Assembly: GCA_025363325.1 (NCBI GenBank)
Contig: JANYEF010000441.1
Span: 1-5,537 of the forward strand
DNA length: 5,537 nucleotides
Source: Nitrospira sp.
GTDB taxonomy: Bacteria; Nitrospirota; Nitrospiria; Nitrospirales; Nitrospiraceae
Direction: 5' to 3'
Shown: positions 1 to 4,987 of the stretch, in pieces
Layout of the letters: every line of letters starts with the position of its first letter
Position numbering within the stretch: the first letter of the stretch is position 1
The notes under the pieces: model-generated
The model's input: only the letters and a program-made list of their open reading frames with translations
What the model was told of the DNA's origin: nothing
Database searches by the model: none
Translations under genes and position numbers: made by a program

Positions 1-48
1 GACGTGGGTTGAATACACTCCGATGTAATTGCTTTCCTACGCGTTTAG

Positions 49-79
49 GCCGCCGTCCCTGCCGGCACGGACGGGTGGC
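49..79 (+). other. Stem-loop upstream of the terminator
   Basis: Bases 49-58 pair with 69-79 to give a ten-pair stem with one G-T pair and one bulged G (73), closing a ten-base loop that contains the self-complementary GCCGGC. It sits eight bases before a terminator hairpin and in a stretch with no recognisable coding content. The pairing is seen directly. A role as part of a leader RNA or the 3' end of a small RNA is inference, since the 5' part lies outside the window. Confidence 0.45.
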
Positions 80-86
80 AACTCGG
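73..86 (+). promoter_or_regulatory. T-box-like motif next to a terminator (tentative)
   Basis: The 14 bases GGGTGGCAACTCGG resemble the T-box core GGGTGGNACCGCGG, matching 11 of 13 specified positions, and lie directly against the 5' arm of a terminator hairpin, as in T-box leaders that sense uncharged tRNA. Against this, I cannot draw a convincing antiterminator from the following bases, the first part of the motif is also used by the 49-79 hairpin, and the upstream specifier stem would lie outside the window. It is therefore only a candidate. Confidence 0.22.
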
Positions 87-122
87 AAAACACCTCGCTT
101 CCTCCAGGTCGCGGGGTGTTTT
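87..122 (+). terminator. Intrinsic terminator hairpin
   Basis: Bases 87-98 (AAAACACCTCGC) pair with 111-122 (GCGGGGTGTTTT) in a 12-pair stem with a single T-G wobble and a 12-base loop. The 3' arm ends in TTTT and continues CTTATTT, giving a U-rich tail; the AAAA on the 5' arm could also serve the opposite strand. It ends only about six bases before sequence coding for the interior of dapL, where a terminator would not be expected. This is the strongest evidence that positions 1-128 are not the natural upstream part of that gene. Confidence 0.7.
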
Positions 123-128
123 CTTATT

Positions 129-989
129 TCGAAGGAAGGCATCGGACACATTCCGCTCGCATTCGTCGATCCGGGCGATATCGTGCTCGTCCCGAGCCCC
201 GGCTATCCTGTCTATCCTGTTGGGACCAGCTTTGCCGGCGGCATCTCGCACCTCATGCCGCTCACGAAGCAGAACGGCTTCTTGCCTGATCTGACGGCGA
301 TTCCCAGGGACGTGGCAAAGAAGGCAAAGTTGATGTTCCTGAATTCGCCGAACAACCCGACATCGGTCATCATGAGCAAGGACTACTTTAAGCGAGTGGT
401 GGACTTTGCCCAGGAGAACCAGATCATCGTGTGCCACGACGCAGCCTATTCGGAGATTTTCTACGACGGCAAGCCCCCTGCGAGCTTCATGGAAGTCGAG
501 GGCGCGAAGGACGTGGGGATCGAGTTCCACTCGCTGTCGAAGACGTACAACATGACCGGCTGGCGCATCGGATTTGCCGTCGGGCATAAGCAGGTCTTGG
601 CGGGACTCGGCAAGGTGAAGAGCAACCTCGACTCCGGCTGTTTCCAGGCCATTCAGGAAGCCGGGATCACCGCGCTCAACCTGGATGATTCTGTGACGGA
701 TGGTCTGAGGAAAATTTACCAAGAACGGCGCGACACCCTCGTCCCTGGCCTCAAGCAACTCGGGCTTGAGGTTGATCCACCTCCGGCCGCGTTCTACATT
801 TGGGTCACGGTGCCGAAGGGGTACACCTCCGCTTCCTTCACGGCTCACTTGCTAGATAAAACCGGGATTGTGACGACACCGGGCAACGGCTTCGGCACGC
901 CGGGCGAAGGATATATTCGGATGACCGTCTGTACATCGAAAGAGCGATTGGCTGAGGCGGTGGAGCGAATTAAGAAGGCGGGGTTCTGA
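129..989 (+). CDS. dapL: LL-diaminopimelate aminotransferase, 5'-truncated
   Basis: This is a PLP-dependent fold type I aminotransferase that would convert tetrahydrodipicolinate and glutamate to LL-diaminopimelate for lysine and peptidoglycan synthesis in the cytoplasm. Recognisable homology begins at SKEGIGHIPLAFVDPGD (codon 129-131) and runs to the TGA at 987-989, about 286 residues against roughly 390-410 for the family, so about 100 N-terminal residues are absent. Key parts present are GYPVY, NSPNNPT (from 342), the PLP-pyridine aspartate in CHDAAY (438-440), the Schiff-base lysine in SLSKTYNMTGWRIGF (540-542) and the SGCFQAIQEAGI stretch typical of DapL. The frame stays open upstream to about position 9, but those residues resemble nothing in the family and no good start or ribosome site is seen. 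If the DNA is really arranged this way it is a pseudogene; an assembly join is equally possible. The wider aminotransferase class is certain; DapL itself is likely. Confidence 0.82.
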   Translation, partial: SKEGIGHIPLAFVDPGDIVLVPSPGYPVYPVGTSFAGGISHLMPLTKQNGFLPDLTAIPRDVAKKAKLMFLNSPNNPTSVIMSKDYFKRVVDFAQENQIIVCHDAAYSEIFYDGKPPASFMEVEGAKDVGIEFHSLSKTYNMTGWRIGFAVGHKQVLAGLGKVKSNLDSGCFQAIQEAGITALNLDDSVTDGLRKIYQERRDTLVPGLKQLGLEVDPPPAAFYIWVTVPKGYTSASFTAHLLDKTGIVTTPGNGFGTPGEGYIRMTVCTSKERLAEAVERIKKAGF

Positions 990-995
990 ACTGCT

Positions 996-1091
996 GTGAT
1001 GGGTGATGTGTGATCAGTGATGAGTTTTTGAAACGACGGACCCAACGGCCTTTTACACACAACCCATCACCCATCACTTTTCACTCATCAC
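996..1091. repeat. Inverted array of GTGATGN-type heptamers
   Basis: Left arm 996-1023 is four head-to-tail heptamers (GTGATGG, GTGATGT, GTGATCA, GTGATGA) followed by GTTTTTG. Right arm 1062-1089 is the reverse: ACCCATC, ACCCATC, ACTTTTC, ACTCATC. The arms form a 13-pair perfect stem (996-1008 with 1065-1077) followed by TTTT at 1078-1081, and a second pairing, GTGATGAG with CTCATCAC, competes in a crossed order. The loop is about 56 bases, long for a terminator. The array fills the gap between dapL and folK and touches the folK start codon. It may end the dapL transcript or fold the folK leader; neither role is shown by sequence alone. Confidence 0.75.
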
Positions 1092-1092
1092 G

Positions 1093-1647
1093 ATGAGAGA
1101 AACTGTCTTCATCGGGTTTGGGTCTAACGTCGGCGATCGGCTCGATTTCTGCGATCGAGCAGTGACGTTGCTGAGCCTGCTGCCACACTCGCAAGTCGTG
1201 GGCGTGTCGCTGCTCTATGAAACCGAGCCCGTGAACGATCATGCCCAGCCTGGCGATGGCTGGTTCTTGAACGGCGTCGTGCAGCTTGAGACGGATATCA
1301 CGCCGAAGAGCCTCTTGGCCATCCTCCGAGAAATCGAACGCTCGCTCGACCGGGATGAGGAAAACCGATCAGGCCCCAGGACCATCGATCTAGACATCCT
1401 GTTCTACGGCCAACGGATTATCAACGAACCAGATCTCGTGGTGCCGCATCCTCGCATGCACCAACGCCGGTTCGTTCTGATGCCGCTGAATGAACTCGAT
1501 CCGCTGTTCCTGCATCCATCACTCCAGCGCACAAGCAGCCAGTTGCTCGCCGAGGTCGGGAAGCAGCCTGAGGTCCGCCTCCTGTTTCCCCAGCCCTCGA
1601 CCCGCTATGGGTCTCGCCCTGCTTGCAGCCCGCCCCCAGGCTCATGA
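1093..1647 (+). CDS. folK: 6-hydroxymethyl-7,8-dihydropterin pyrophosphokinase (HPPK)
   Basis: FolK transfers pyrophosphate from ATP to 6-hydroxymethyl-dihydropterin, making the substrate for dihydropteroate synthase in folate synthesis; it is cytoplasmic. The 184 residues open with FIGFGSNVGDR, the family's N-terminal strand and loop, followed by YETEPV (42-47) and WFLNGVVQLET. The HPPK signature RSGPRTIDLDILFYG (92-106) carries the two Mg-binding aspartates D99 and D101, and VPHPRMHQRRFVL (117-129) follows. The length fits the family, with a proline- and serine-rich tail after about residue 165. The ATG at 1093 directly follows the heptamer array with no clear Shine-Dalgarno, and CTCAT/ATGAG (1084-1097) can fold the start codon into a small hairpin. 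The stop overlaps the panC start by ATGA, so the two are probably translationally coupled. No folP or folB lies in the window. Confidence 0.95.
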   Translation: MRETVFIGFGSNVGDRLDFCDRAVTLLSLLPHSQVVGVSLLYETEPVNDHAQPGDGWFLNGVVQLETDITPKSLLAILREIERSLDRDEENRSGPRTIDLDILFYGQRIINEPDLVVPHPRMHQRRFVLMPLNELDPLFLHPSLQRTSSQLLAEVGKQPEVRLLFPQPSTRYGSRPACSPPPGS

Positions 1648-2516
1648 AGATTATTCGCACTGCACGATCCATGGCTGCATGGAGCGAACGATTACGCCGA
1701 GAAGGGGTGACCATCGGGTTCGTTCCCACGATGGGTGCGCTGCATGACGGCCATCGCTCCCTCATTCGAGCCGCTCGATTACGCTGTGATGCACTCGTCG
1801 TAAGTATCTTCGTCAACCCGGCACAGTTCAGCCCGACCGAAGACTTATCCGCGTATCCCCGCCCGATTGCCCGCGATCGTGCACTGTGCCGCGAGGAAGG
1901 GGTGGATGTCTGCTTTGAACCAACGGCCCAGGCCATGTATCCCGGGGGCTTCCAAACGATCGTGACGGTGCCTGCGCTCGCGCGCCGATGGGAAGGCGAA
2001 GCCCGGCCTCATCACTTCGCCGGCGTCGCCACGGTGGTGACGAAACTCTTCGGGATGGTACGCCCCCATCTCGCCTTGTTCGGCCAGAAGGACTACCAGC
2101 AAGCGGCGCTGATTCGGCAACTTGCGCACGATCTCAATCTCGGCGTGGCAATTCAGGTGCGCCAGACAGTCAGAGAGCGGGATGGGCTGGCCATGAGTTC
2201 GCGTAACATCTATCTCAGCGCCGACGAACGTCGGATTGCCCCCTTGCTCTCTCAGGCACTCCGAGCCGGCAGGCAGATGATCGAGGGTGGGATGAGCGAC
2301 GTGGCGGCGAGCGAGCAGATCATGCGGCAGACCATCGAACAGGCATCGACCATTCATGTCGAGTACCTGGCCGTTTGCGACCAGGACAGTCTGGAGCCGC
2401 TGTCCGTCGTCATGGATCGTGCGGTACTCTTGGGCGCAGTTCGGATCGGTTCGGTCCGATTGATCGATAATCTGCTAGTGAATATGCCGGGCAGAAAGCG
2501 TCGTGCTACACATTGA
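1644..2516 (+). CDS. panC: Pantothenate synthetase (pantoate--beta-alanine ligase)
   Basis: PanC joins pantoate and beta-alanine, using ATP through a pantoyl-adenylate, to give pantothenate, the precursor of coenzyme A. The 290-residue protein has the usual length. Visible motifs are PTMGALHDGH (28-37, the HIGH-type nucleotide site), FVNPAQF (56-62, pantoate pocket), RPHHFAGVATVVTKLF (121-136), GQKDYQQ (147-153) and RDGLAMSSRN (179-188, the KMSKS-like loop). The ATG at 1644 is chosen over a TTG seven codons upstream because MKIIRT matches the family's usual N-terminus and the ATG forms the ATGA overlap with folK. A weak AGG lies four bases upstream, so coupling to folK is likely to matter. 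At the 3' end it overlaps the convergent pilZ gene by 11 bases. Confidence 0.96.
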   Translation: MKIIRTARSMAAWSERLRREGVTIGFVPTMGALHDGHRSLIRAARLRCDALVVSIFVNPAQFSPTEDLSAYPRPIARDRALCREEGVDVCFEPTAQAMYPGGFQTIVTVPALARRWEGEARPHHFAGVATVVTKLFGMVRPHLALFGQKDYQQAALIRQLAHDLNLGVAIQVRQTVRERDGLAMSSRNIYLSADERRIAPLLSQALRAGRQMIEGGMSDVAASEQIMRQTIEQASTIHVEYLAVCDQDSLEPLSVVMDRAVLLGAVRIGSVRLIDNLLVNMPGRKRRATH

Positions 2517-3015
2517 GCGTGGGATCGAGGCCTTGACCGACTAAGAGCCCGAGAACGACCTGCGCCAGACGGCGGTAATGTTCCGGTGGGATCTCCAGGA
2601 AGCGGATCCCCATCGATAACGGCCGAACGGAACAGACCATCGCCGTTTCAATGCGGATCTTTTCGTCCTCCATCGTTGGCTTCAAGACCAATTCGATAAA
2701 GGCCCCCTCCGGGAACCCCGTCGTCTGCAGAGTGCAGCCATCCATCGAAATATCAGTGATTCGCTTAATCATGGCCGGCTGATCGCGGTCAAGGACCTGG
2801 GCCTCGATGGAGGCCGGAAGGCGCGTGTACTGACGCCGATCAAACGCCTGTGTATTGTGGCGCGCACCGGAATAGAATGCACGAAAGCGATTCGTGCAGA
2901 GCTGGCATCGAAACGGAAACACATTGACGCGGCTCAACAGGCGCTCGACCCCGCCCTCCTGGTAGGTCACGCGAACGAATGATGTCCCGCAAATCGGACA
3001 GTGCAGTTCTTTCAT
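2506..3015 (-). CDS. Zinc-ribbon and PilZ domain protein, putative c-di-GMP receptor
   Basis: This is a 169-residue soluble protein in two parts. Residues 1-45 carry paired cysteines, CPIC (6-9) and CQLC (37-40), spaced like a treble-clef or zinc-ribbon. Residues 58-155 are a PilZ domain with both c-di-GMP-binding elements: RQYTR (RxxxR, 61-65) and DISMDG (D/NxSxxG, 88-93). PilZ domains bind c-di-GMP and pass the signal to a partner; the zinc ribbon could contact protein or nucleic acid, which is inference. The ATG at 3015 is chosen because the longer frame would run far into the upstream gene and lacks PilZ-related sequence. The chosen ATG overlaps that gene's TGA (ATGA), with a weak AGG five bases before it. 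It is last in the rmuC operon and converges on panC. No output domain, signal peptide or membrane segment is visible, so its target is unknown. Confidence 0.88.
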   Translation of the reverse strand: MKELHCPICGTSFVRVTYQEGGVERLLSRVNVFPFRCQLCTNRFRAFYSGARHNTQAFDRRQYTRLPASIEAQVLDRDQPAMIKRITDISMDGCTLQTTGFPEGAFIELVLKPTMEDEKIRIETAMVCSVRPLSMGIRFLEIPPEHYRRLAQVVLGLLVGQGLDPTLNV

Positions 3016-3413
3016 GAACCTGAACGGACCTCGGGCTGAATCGGCCCCTGCTCCGTTAGAATCGGTTCGATGTGCGCCGGCGAGTACGTGGCCGGCTTCA
3101 CCCATTTCCCGTCTTCGCGCTTATAGCCACCGACCTTGCTCATATTGGACCGATGTACTTCTCGAAAGACCGGATCCATATCGATGCCATAGGACACCGC
3201 CGTGCCGTAGACGACATAGAGAAGGTCGGCCATCTCCTTGGCAATGGATGAAAGATCTTCTGCCGCGAGGGCCTCTATCAACTCATCGAATTCTTCCTGA
3301 ATGAGCCGTACGCGTAGCTCGCGCGTCCGCCCGTCGACGACCGTCGGGACTGGATTAACGACGATATCGAAAGTCCGGTGGAAGGCTTCTACCATTGCCT
3401 GCTCGTTTGCCAT
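3012..3413 (-). CDS. MazG-like nucleotide pyrophosphohydrolase
   Basis: This is a 133-residue protein of the all-alpha NTP pyrophosphatase (MazG / PRA-PH) superfamily, which cleaves nucleoside triphosphates to monophosphate and pyrophosphate with Mg. The metal site is visible as EEFDE (40-44, EExxE) and EMAD (60-63, ExxD). The segment HRSNMSKVGGYKREDGKWVKP (from about 87) resembles the C-terminal substrate-binding part of single-domain MazG-like dUTPase or house-cleaning enzymes, so a role in removing unwanted (d)NTPs is likely; the exact substrate cannot be read from sequence. It is not HisE by length or context, as no his gene is near. The ATG at 3413 is preferred over an upstream TTG because AAGGAG lies six bases before it. 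It starts 10 bases after rmuC and overlaps pilZ by ATGA. Confidence 0.88.
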   Translation of the reverse strand: MANEQAMVEAFHRTFDIVVNPVPTVVDGRTRELRVRLIQEEFDELIEALAAEDLSSIAKEMADLLYVVYGTAVSYGIDMDPVFREVHRSNMSKVGGYKREDGKWVKPATYSPAHIEPILTEQGPIQPEVRSGS

Positions 3414-3419
3414 CAGAAG

Positions 3420-3425
3420 CTCCTT
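3420..3425 (-). promoter_or_regulatory. Ribosome binding site of the MazG-like gene
   Basis: On the minus strand AAGGAG lies six bases before the ATG at 3413. Its first two bases are part of the TAA stop codon of rmuC (3424-3426), so ribosomes ending rmuC stop right on the next gene's site. It decides the start of the MazG-like gene and supports translational coupling. Confidence 0.8.
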
Positions 3426-4815
3426 ATTCGCTGTCAAACGGCGAGGCTTTGCGAGAAACGAGTTCCACAGGATCCAACATGGGAATCTCTTTCTCCGACG
3501 AGACGCCGAGCTCCTTGAACCGACGGGCTGCCGGCAAGATTCTGGTTTCGAGCGACCCGACCGCCTTATTGTATGACAGGACGCTCTTCCCGAGGGCCTG
3601 CCCGACGTCGTTCAAATGCTCTGTCAGCACGGCCATCCGTTCGTAGAGATCCTTTCCTAACCGCCCAGCTTCCTCGGCATGCTCGGTCAATTGCTCCTGA
3701 CGCCATCCATAGGCAACCGCCCTCAAGAGCGCCATGAGCGTCGTCGGGGTAGCCAGCACCACGCTCCGAAGAAACCCATCCTCGATGAGTCGTGGATCAT
3801 GCTCCAGCGCGGCGCCAAGAAACTGTTCGCCCGGCAAAAACAGCACGACAAATTCAGGCGCCTGCGCGAATTGATTCCAGTAGGCTTTCAGGCTCAACTC
3901 GTCCATGCGCGACCGGACTTGTGCAGCGTGACGGCGCATGCCTTCGAGACGTTGCTCCTCGGTCGAGGCTTCATGTGCGTCCAGATAGCCTGCCAGCACG
4001 GTCTTGGCATCCACGATGATCTGCCGCCCACCCGGCAACTGGACAACCATGTCGGGACGGAGGCGGCTGCCGTCGACCGTGATAGACTCCTGCTCGAAAA
4101 AATCGCAATGCGCCACCATGCCGGACAACTCGGCCACGCGCTTGAGCGTGATCTCACCCCATTGGCCGCGGATGGCCGGCGCGCGTAGCGCCTTCACGAG
4201 GTTGCCGGTCTCCGATTGCAGCCGCTGCTGCGACTCGGCCAGGAGCTTAAGATGCTGATCGAGGCCTCCATAGGCCGCTTGCCGCGATTGCTCCAACTGC
4301 CGGAGTTGGTCGTCGTATCGATGCAGCGAGTCTTGGAGGGGTTTGACCAGACTATCGATCGCCTGTTGCCGCTGGGAGAGATCGCCCTTGGCCTCGGCTT
4401 GGAGCGTTTCGAATGAGCTGCGTGCAAGGGTCAGAAAGGCTTCGTTGTTCTGTTTGAGGGCTTCGCCGGAAAGAGCTTGGAAGGTCTCGGCCAATTCCTG
4501 TCGGGCCTGGCCCAGCAGAGTTTTTTGTTCGTTGAGATGAAGCGCGGCCTCCGCAGCCCTGGTCTCCGCCACTGCACGGGCCTGAGAGGCCTCCGAAAAA
4601 TCCTGCCTGACTCGATCGAGATCGAGGCAATTTTGTAGTACCTGTCGGCGCAATTCGTCTGCCAGCGATTCTGCCCGTTGCGCCCGCTCGCCGGTGGCCA
4701 GCAGTTGGGCCTGCAGGCTTGCGCGTATGCGGGCCGCAATCCAGAAGCCAACGATCAGTGCGCCGAGGAGACCTCCGACGAGAACCCCCACACCAAAGAC
4801 CGCGCCATCAATCAT
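3424..4815 (-). CDS. rmuC: RmuC family protein (DNA recombination / inversion-limiting)
   Basis: The 463-residue protein has the RmuC layout. An N-terminal hydrophobic helix (about 4-28, glycine- and valine-rich, followed by arginines) should anchor it in the inner membrane facing the cytoplasm. A long alanine-, glutamine- and leucine-rich coiled coil follows (about 32-205). The conserved RmuC domain (about 208-440) contains APAIRGQWGE (212-221), RPDMVVQLPGGRQIIVDAK with D255, D269 and K271 as a PD-(D/E)xK nuclease-like site, FLPGEQF (326-332) and ATPTTLMALLRAVAYGW (355-371). In E. coli RmuC limits recombination at short inverted repeats and is predicted to be a nuclease; its biochemical role is still unsettled. 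It is the first gene of a three-gene set with its own promoter. The ATG at 4815 places the membrane helix at the very N-terminus, as in the family; its ribosome site is weak. Confidence 0.95.
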   Translation of the reverse strand: MIDGAVFGVGVLVGGLLGALIVGFWIAARIRASLQAQLLATGERAQRAESLADELRRQVLQNCLDLDRVRQDFSEASQARAVAETRAAEAALHLNEQKTLLGQARQELAETFQALSGEALKQNNEAFLTLARSSFETLQAEAKGDLSQRQQAIDSLVKPLQDSLHRYDDQLRQLEQSRQAAYGGLDQHLKLLAESQQRLQSETGNLVKALRAPAIRGQWGEITLKRVAELSGMVAHCDFFEQESITVDGSRLRPDMVVQLPGGRQIIVDAKTVLAGYLDAHEASTEEQRLEGMRRHAAQVRSRMDELSLKAYWNQFAQAPEFVVLFLPGEQFLGAALEHDPRLIEDGFLRSVVLATPTTLMALLRAVAYGWRQEQLTEHAEEAGRLGKDLYERMAVLTEHLNDVGQALGKSVLSYNKAVGSLETRILPAARRFKELGVSSEKEIPMLDPVELVSRKASPFDSE

Positions 4816-4847
4816 GGGTGACCGTCCACATCATGCCGCCGACCCAT

Positions 4848-4859
4848 ATTTGATCAAAT
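4848..4859. promoter_or_regulatory. Perfect 12-base palindrome in the rmuC leader
   Basis: ATTTGATCAAAT is fully self-complementary and lies about 30-40 bases downstream of the predicted rmuC transcription start, 33 bases before the ATG. Its position would suit a repressor operator. The TTGAT and ATCAA halves overlap and are not spaced by four bases, so it is not an FNR site. The palindrome is observed; an operator role is only a guess. Confidence 0.3.
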
Positions 4860-4894
4860 TGTTAGATGTTGCGATAAGGAAAGAATGATTTTGA

Positions 4895-4923
4895 AGAATA
4901 CGTAAACTCCCTTGAAAGGTCAA
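4895..4923 (-). promoter_or_regulatory. Sigma70-type promoter for rmuC-mazG-pilZ
   Basis: On the minus strand TTGACC (4923-4918) and TATTCT (4900-4895) are separated by exactly 17 bases, each matching the consensus box well (five and four of six). The region is more AT-rich than the flanking genes. Transcription would begin near 4888, giving a leader of about 73 bases before the rmuC ATG. No other promoter-like pair is as good in this spacer. Confidence 0.65.
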
Positions 4924-4946
4924 GACAACAAAACGATTAGAGCCGT

Positions 4947-4978
4947 TCACCTCTACAAGAATGCATCATGTGAGGTGA
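4947..4978 (-). terminator. Weak hairpin after the PEP-utiliser gene
   Basis: TCACCTC (4947-4953) pairs with GAGGTGA (4972-4978), with three more inner pairs possible (4955-4957 with 4969-4971). It starts about ten bases after the stop codon of the upstream minus-strand gene and lies before the rmuC promoter, where a terminator is expected. On the minus strand a TTTT occurs only about 13 bases after the stem, so it is a poor intrinsic terminator; rho-dependent ending or read-through into rmuC remains possible. Confidence 0.3.
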
Positions 4979-4987
4979 CATTACAGG

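Noticed and set aside
45..848. Long open frame on the minus strand opposite dapL (267 codons)
   Set aside because: It is a mirror of the dapL coding strand in GC-rich sequence; the translation has no recognisable family and it crosses the terminator and the join at 129.
1028..1057. Possible promoter for folK (TTGAAA, then TTTACA 18 bases later)
   Set aside because: The -10 box matches only three of six consensus bases and lies in the T-rich part of the repeat loop; not strong enough to list.
1421..2357. Two minus-strand open frames opposite folK and panC
   Set aside because: They overlap well-identified genes end to end, and their translations are arginine- and histidine-rich without domain signals, as expected of antisense frames in high-GC DNA.
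2440..2475. Short hairpin near the end of panC as a terminator
   Set aside because: The pairing (ATCGG with CCGAT) is only five bases, lies inside conserved panC coding sequence and has no T-tract.
3012..3413. MazG-like gene as the antitoxin-linked MazG or as HisE
   Set aside because: It is a single domain, half the length of MazG, with no mazEF genes nearby, and there is no histidine operon context for HisE.
3679..4188. Plus-strand open frame of 169 codons opposite rmuC
   Set aside because: rmuC is certain on the other strand with conserved motifs over the same bases; this frame shows no family signal.
4848..4859. FNR or CRP site at the palindrome
   Set aside because: FNR needs TTGAT-N4-ATCAA and CRP needs TGTGA-N6-TCACA; here the half-sites overlap as TTGATCAA.
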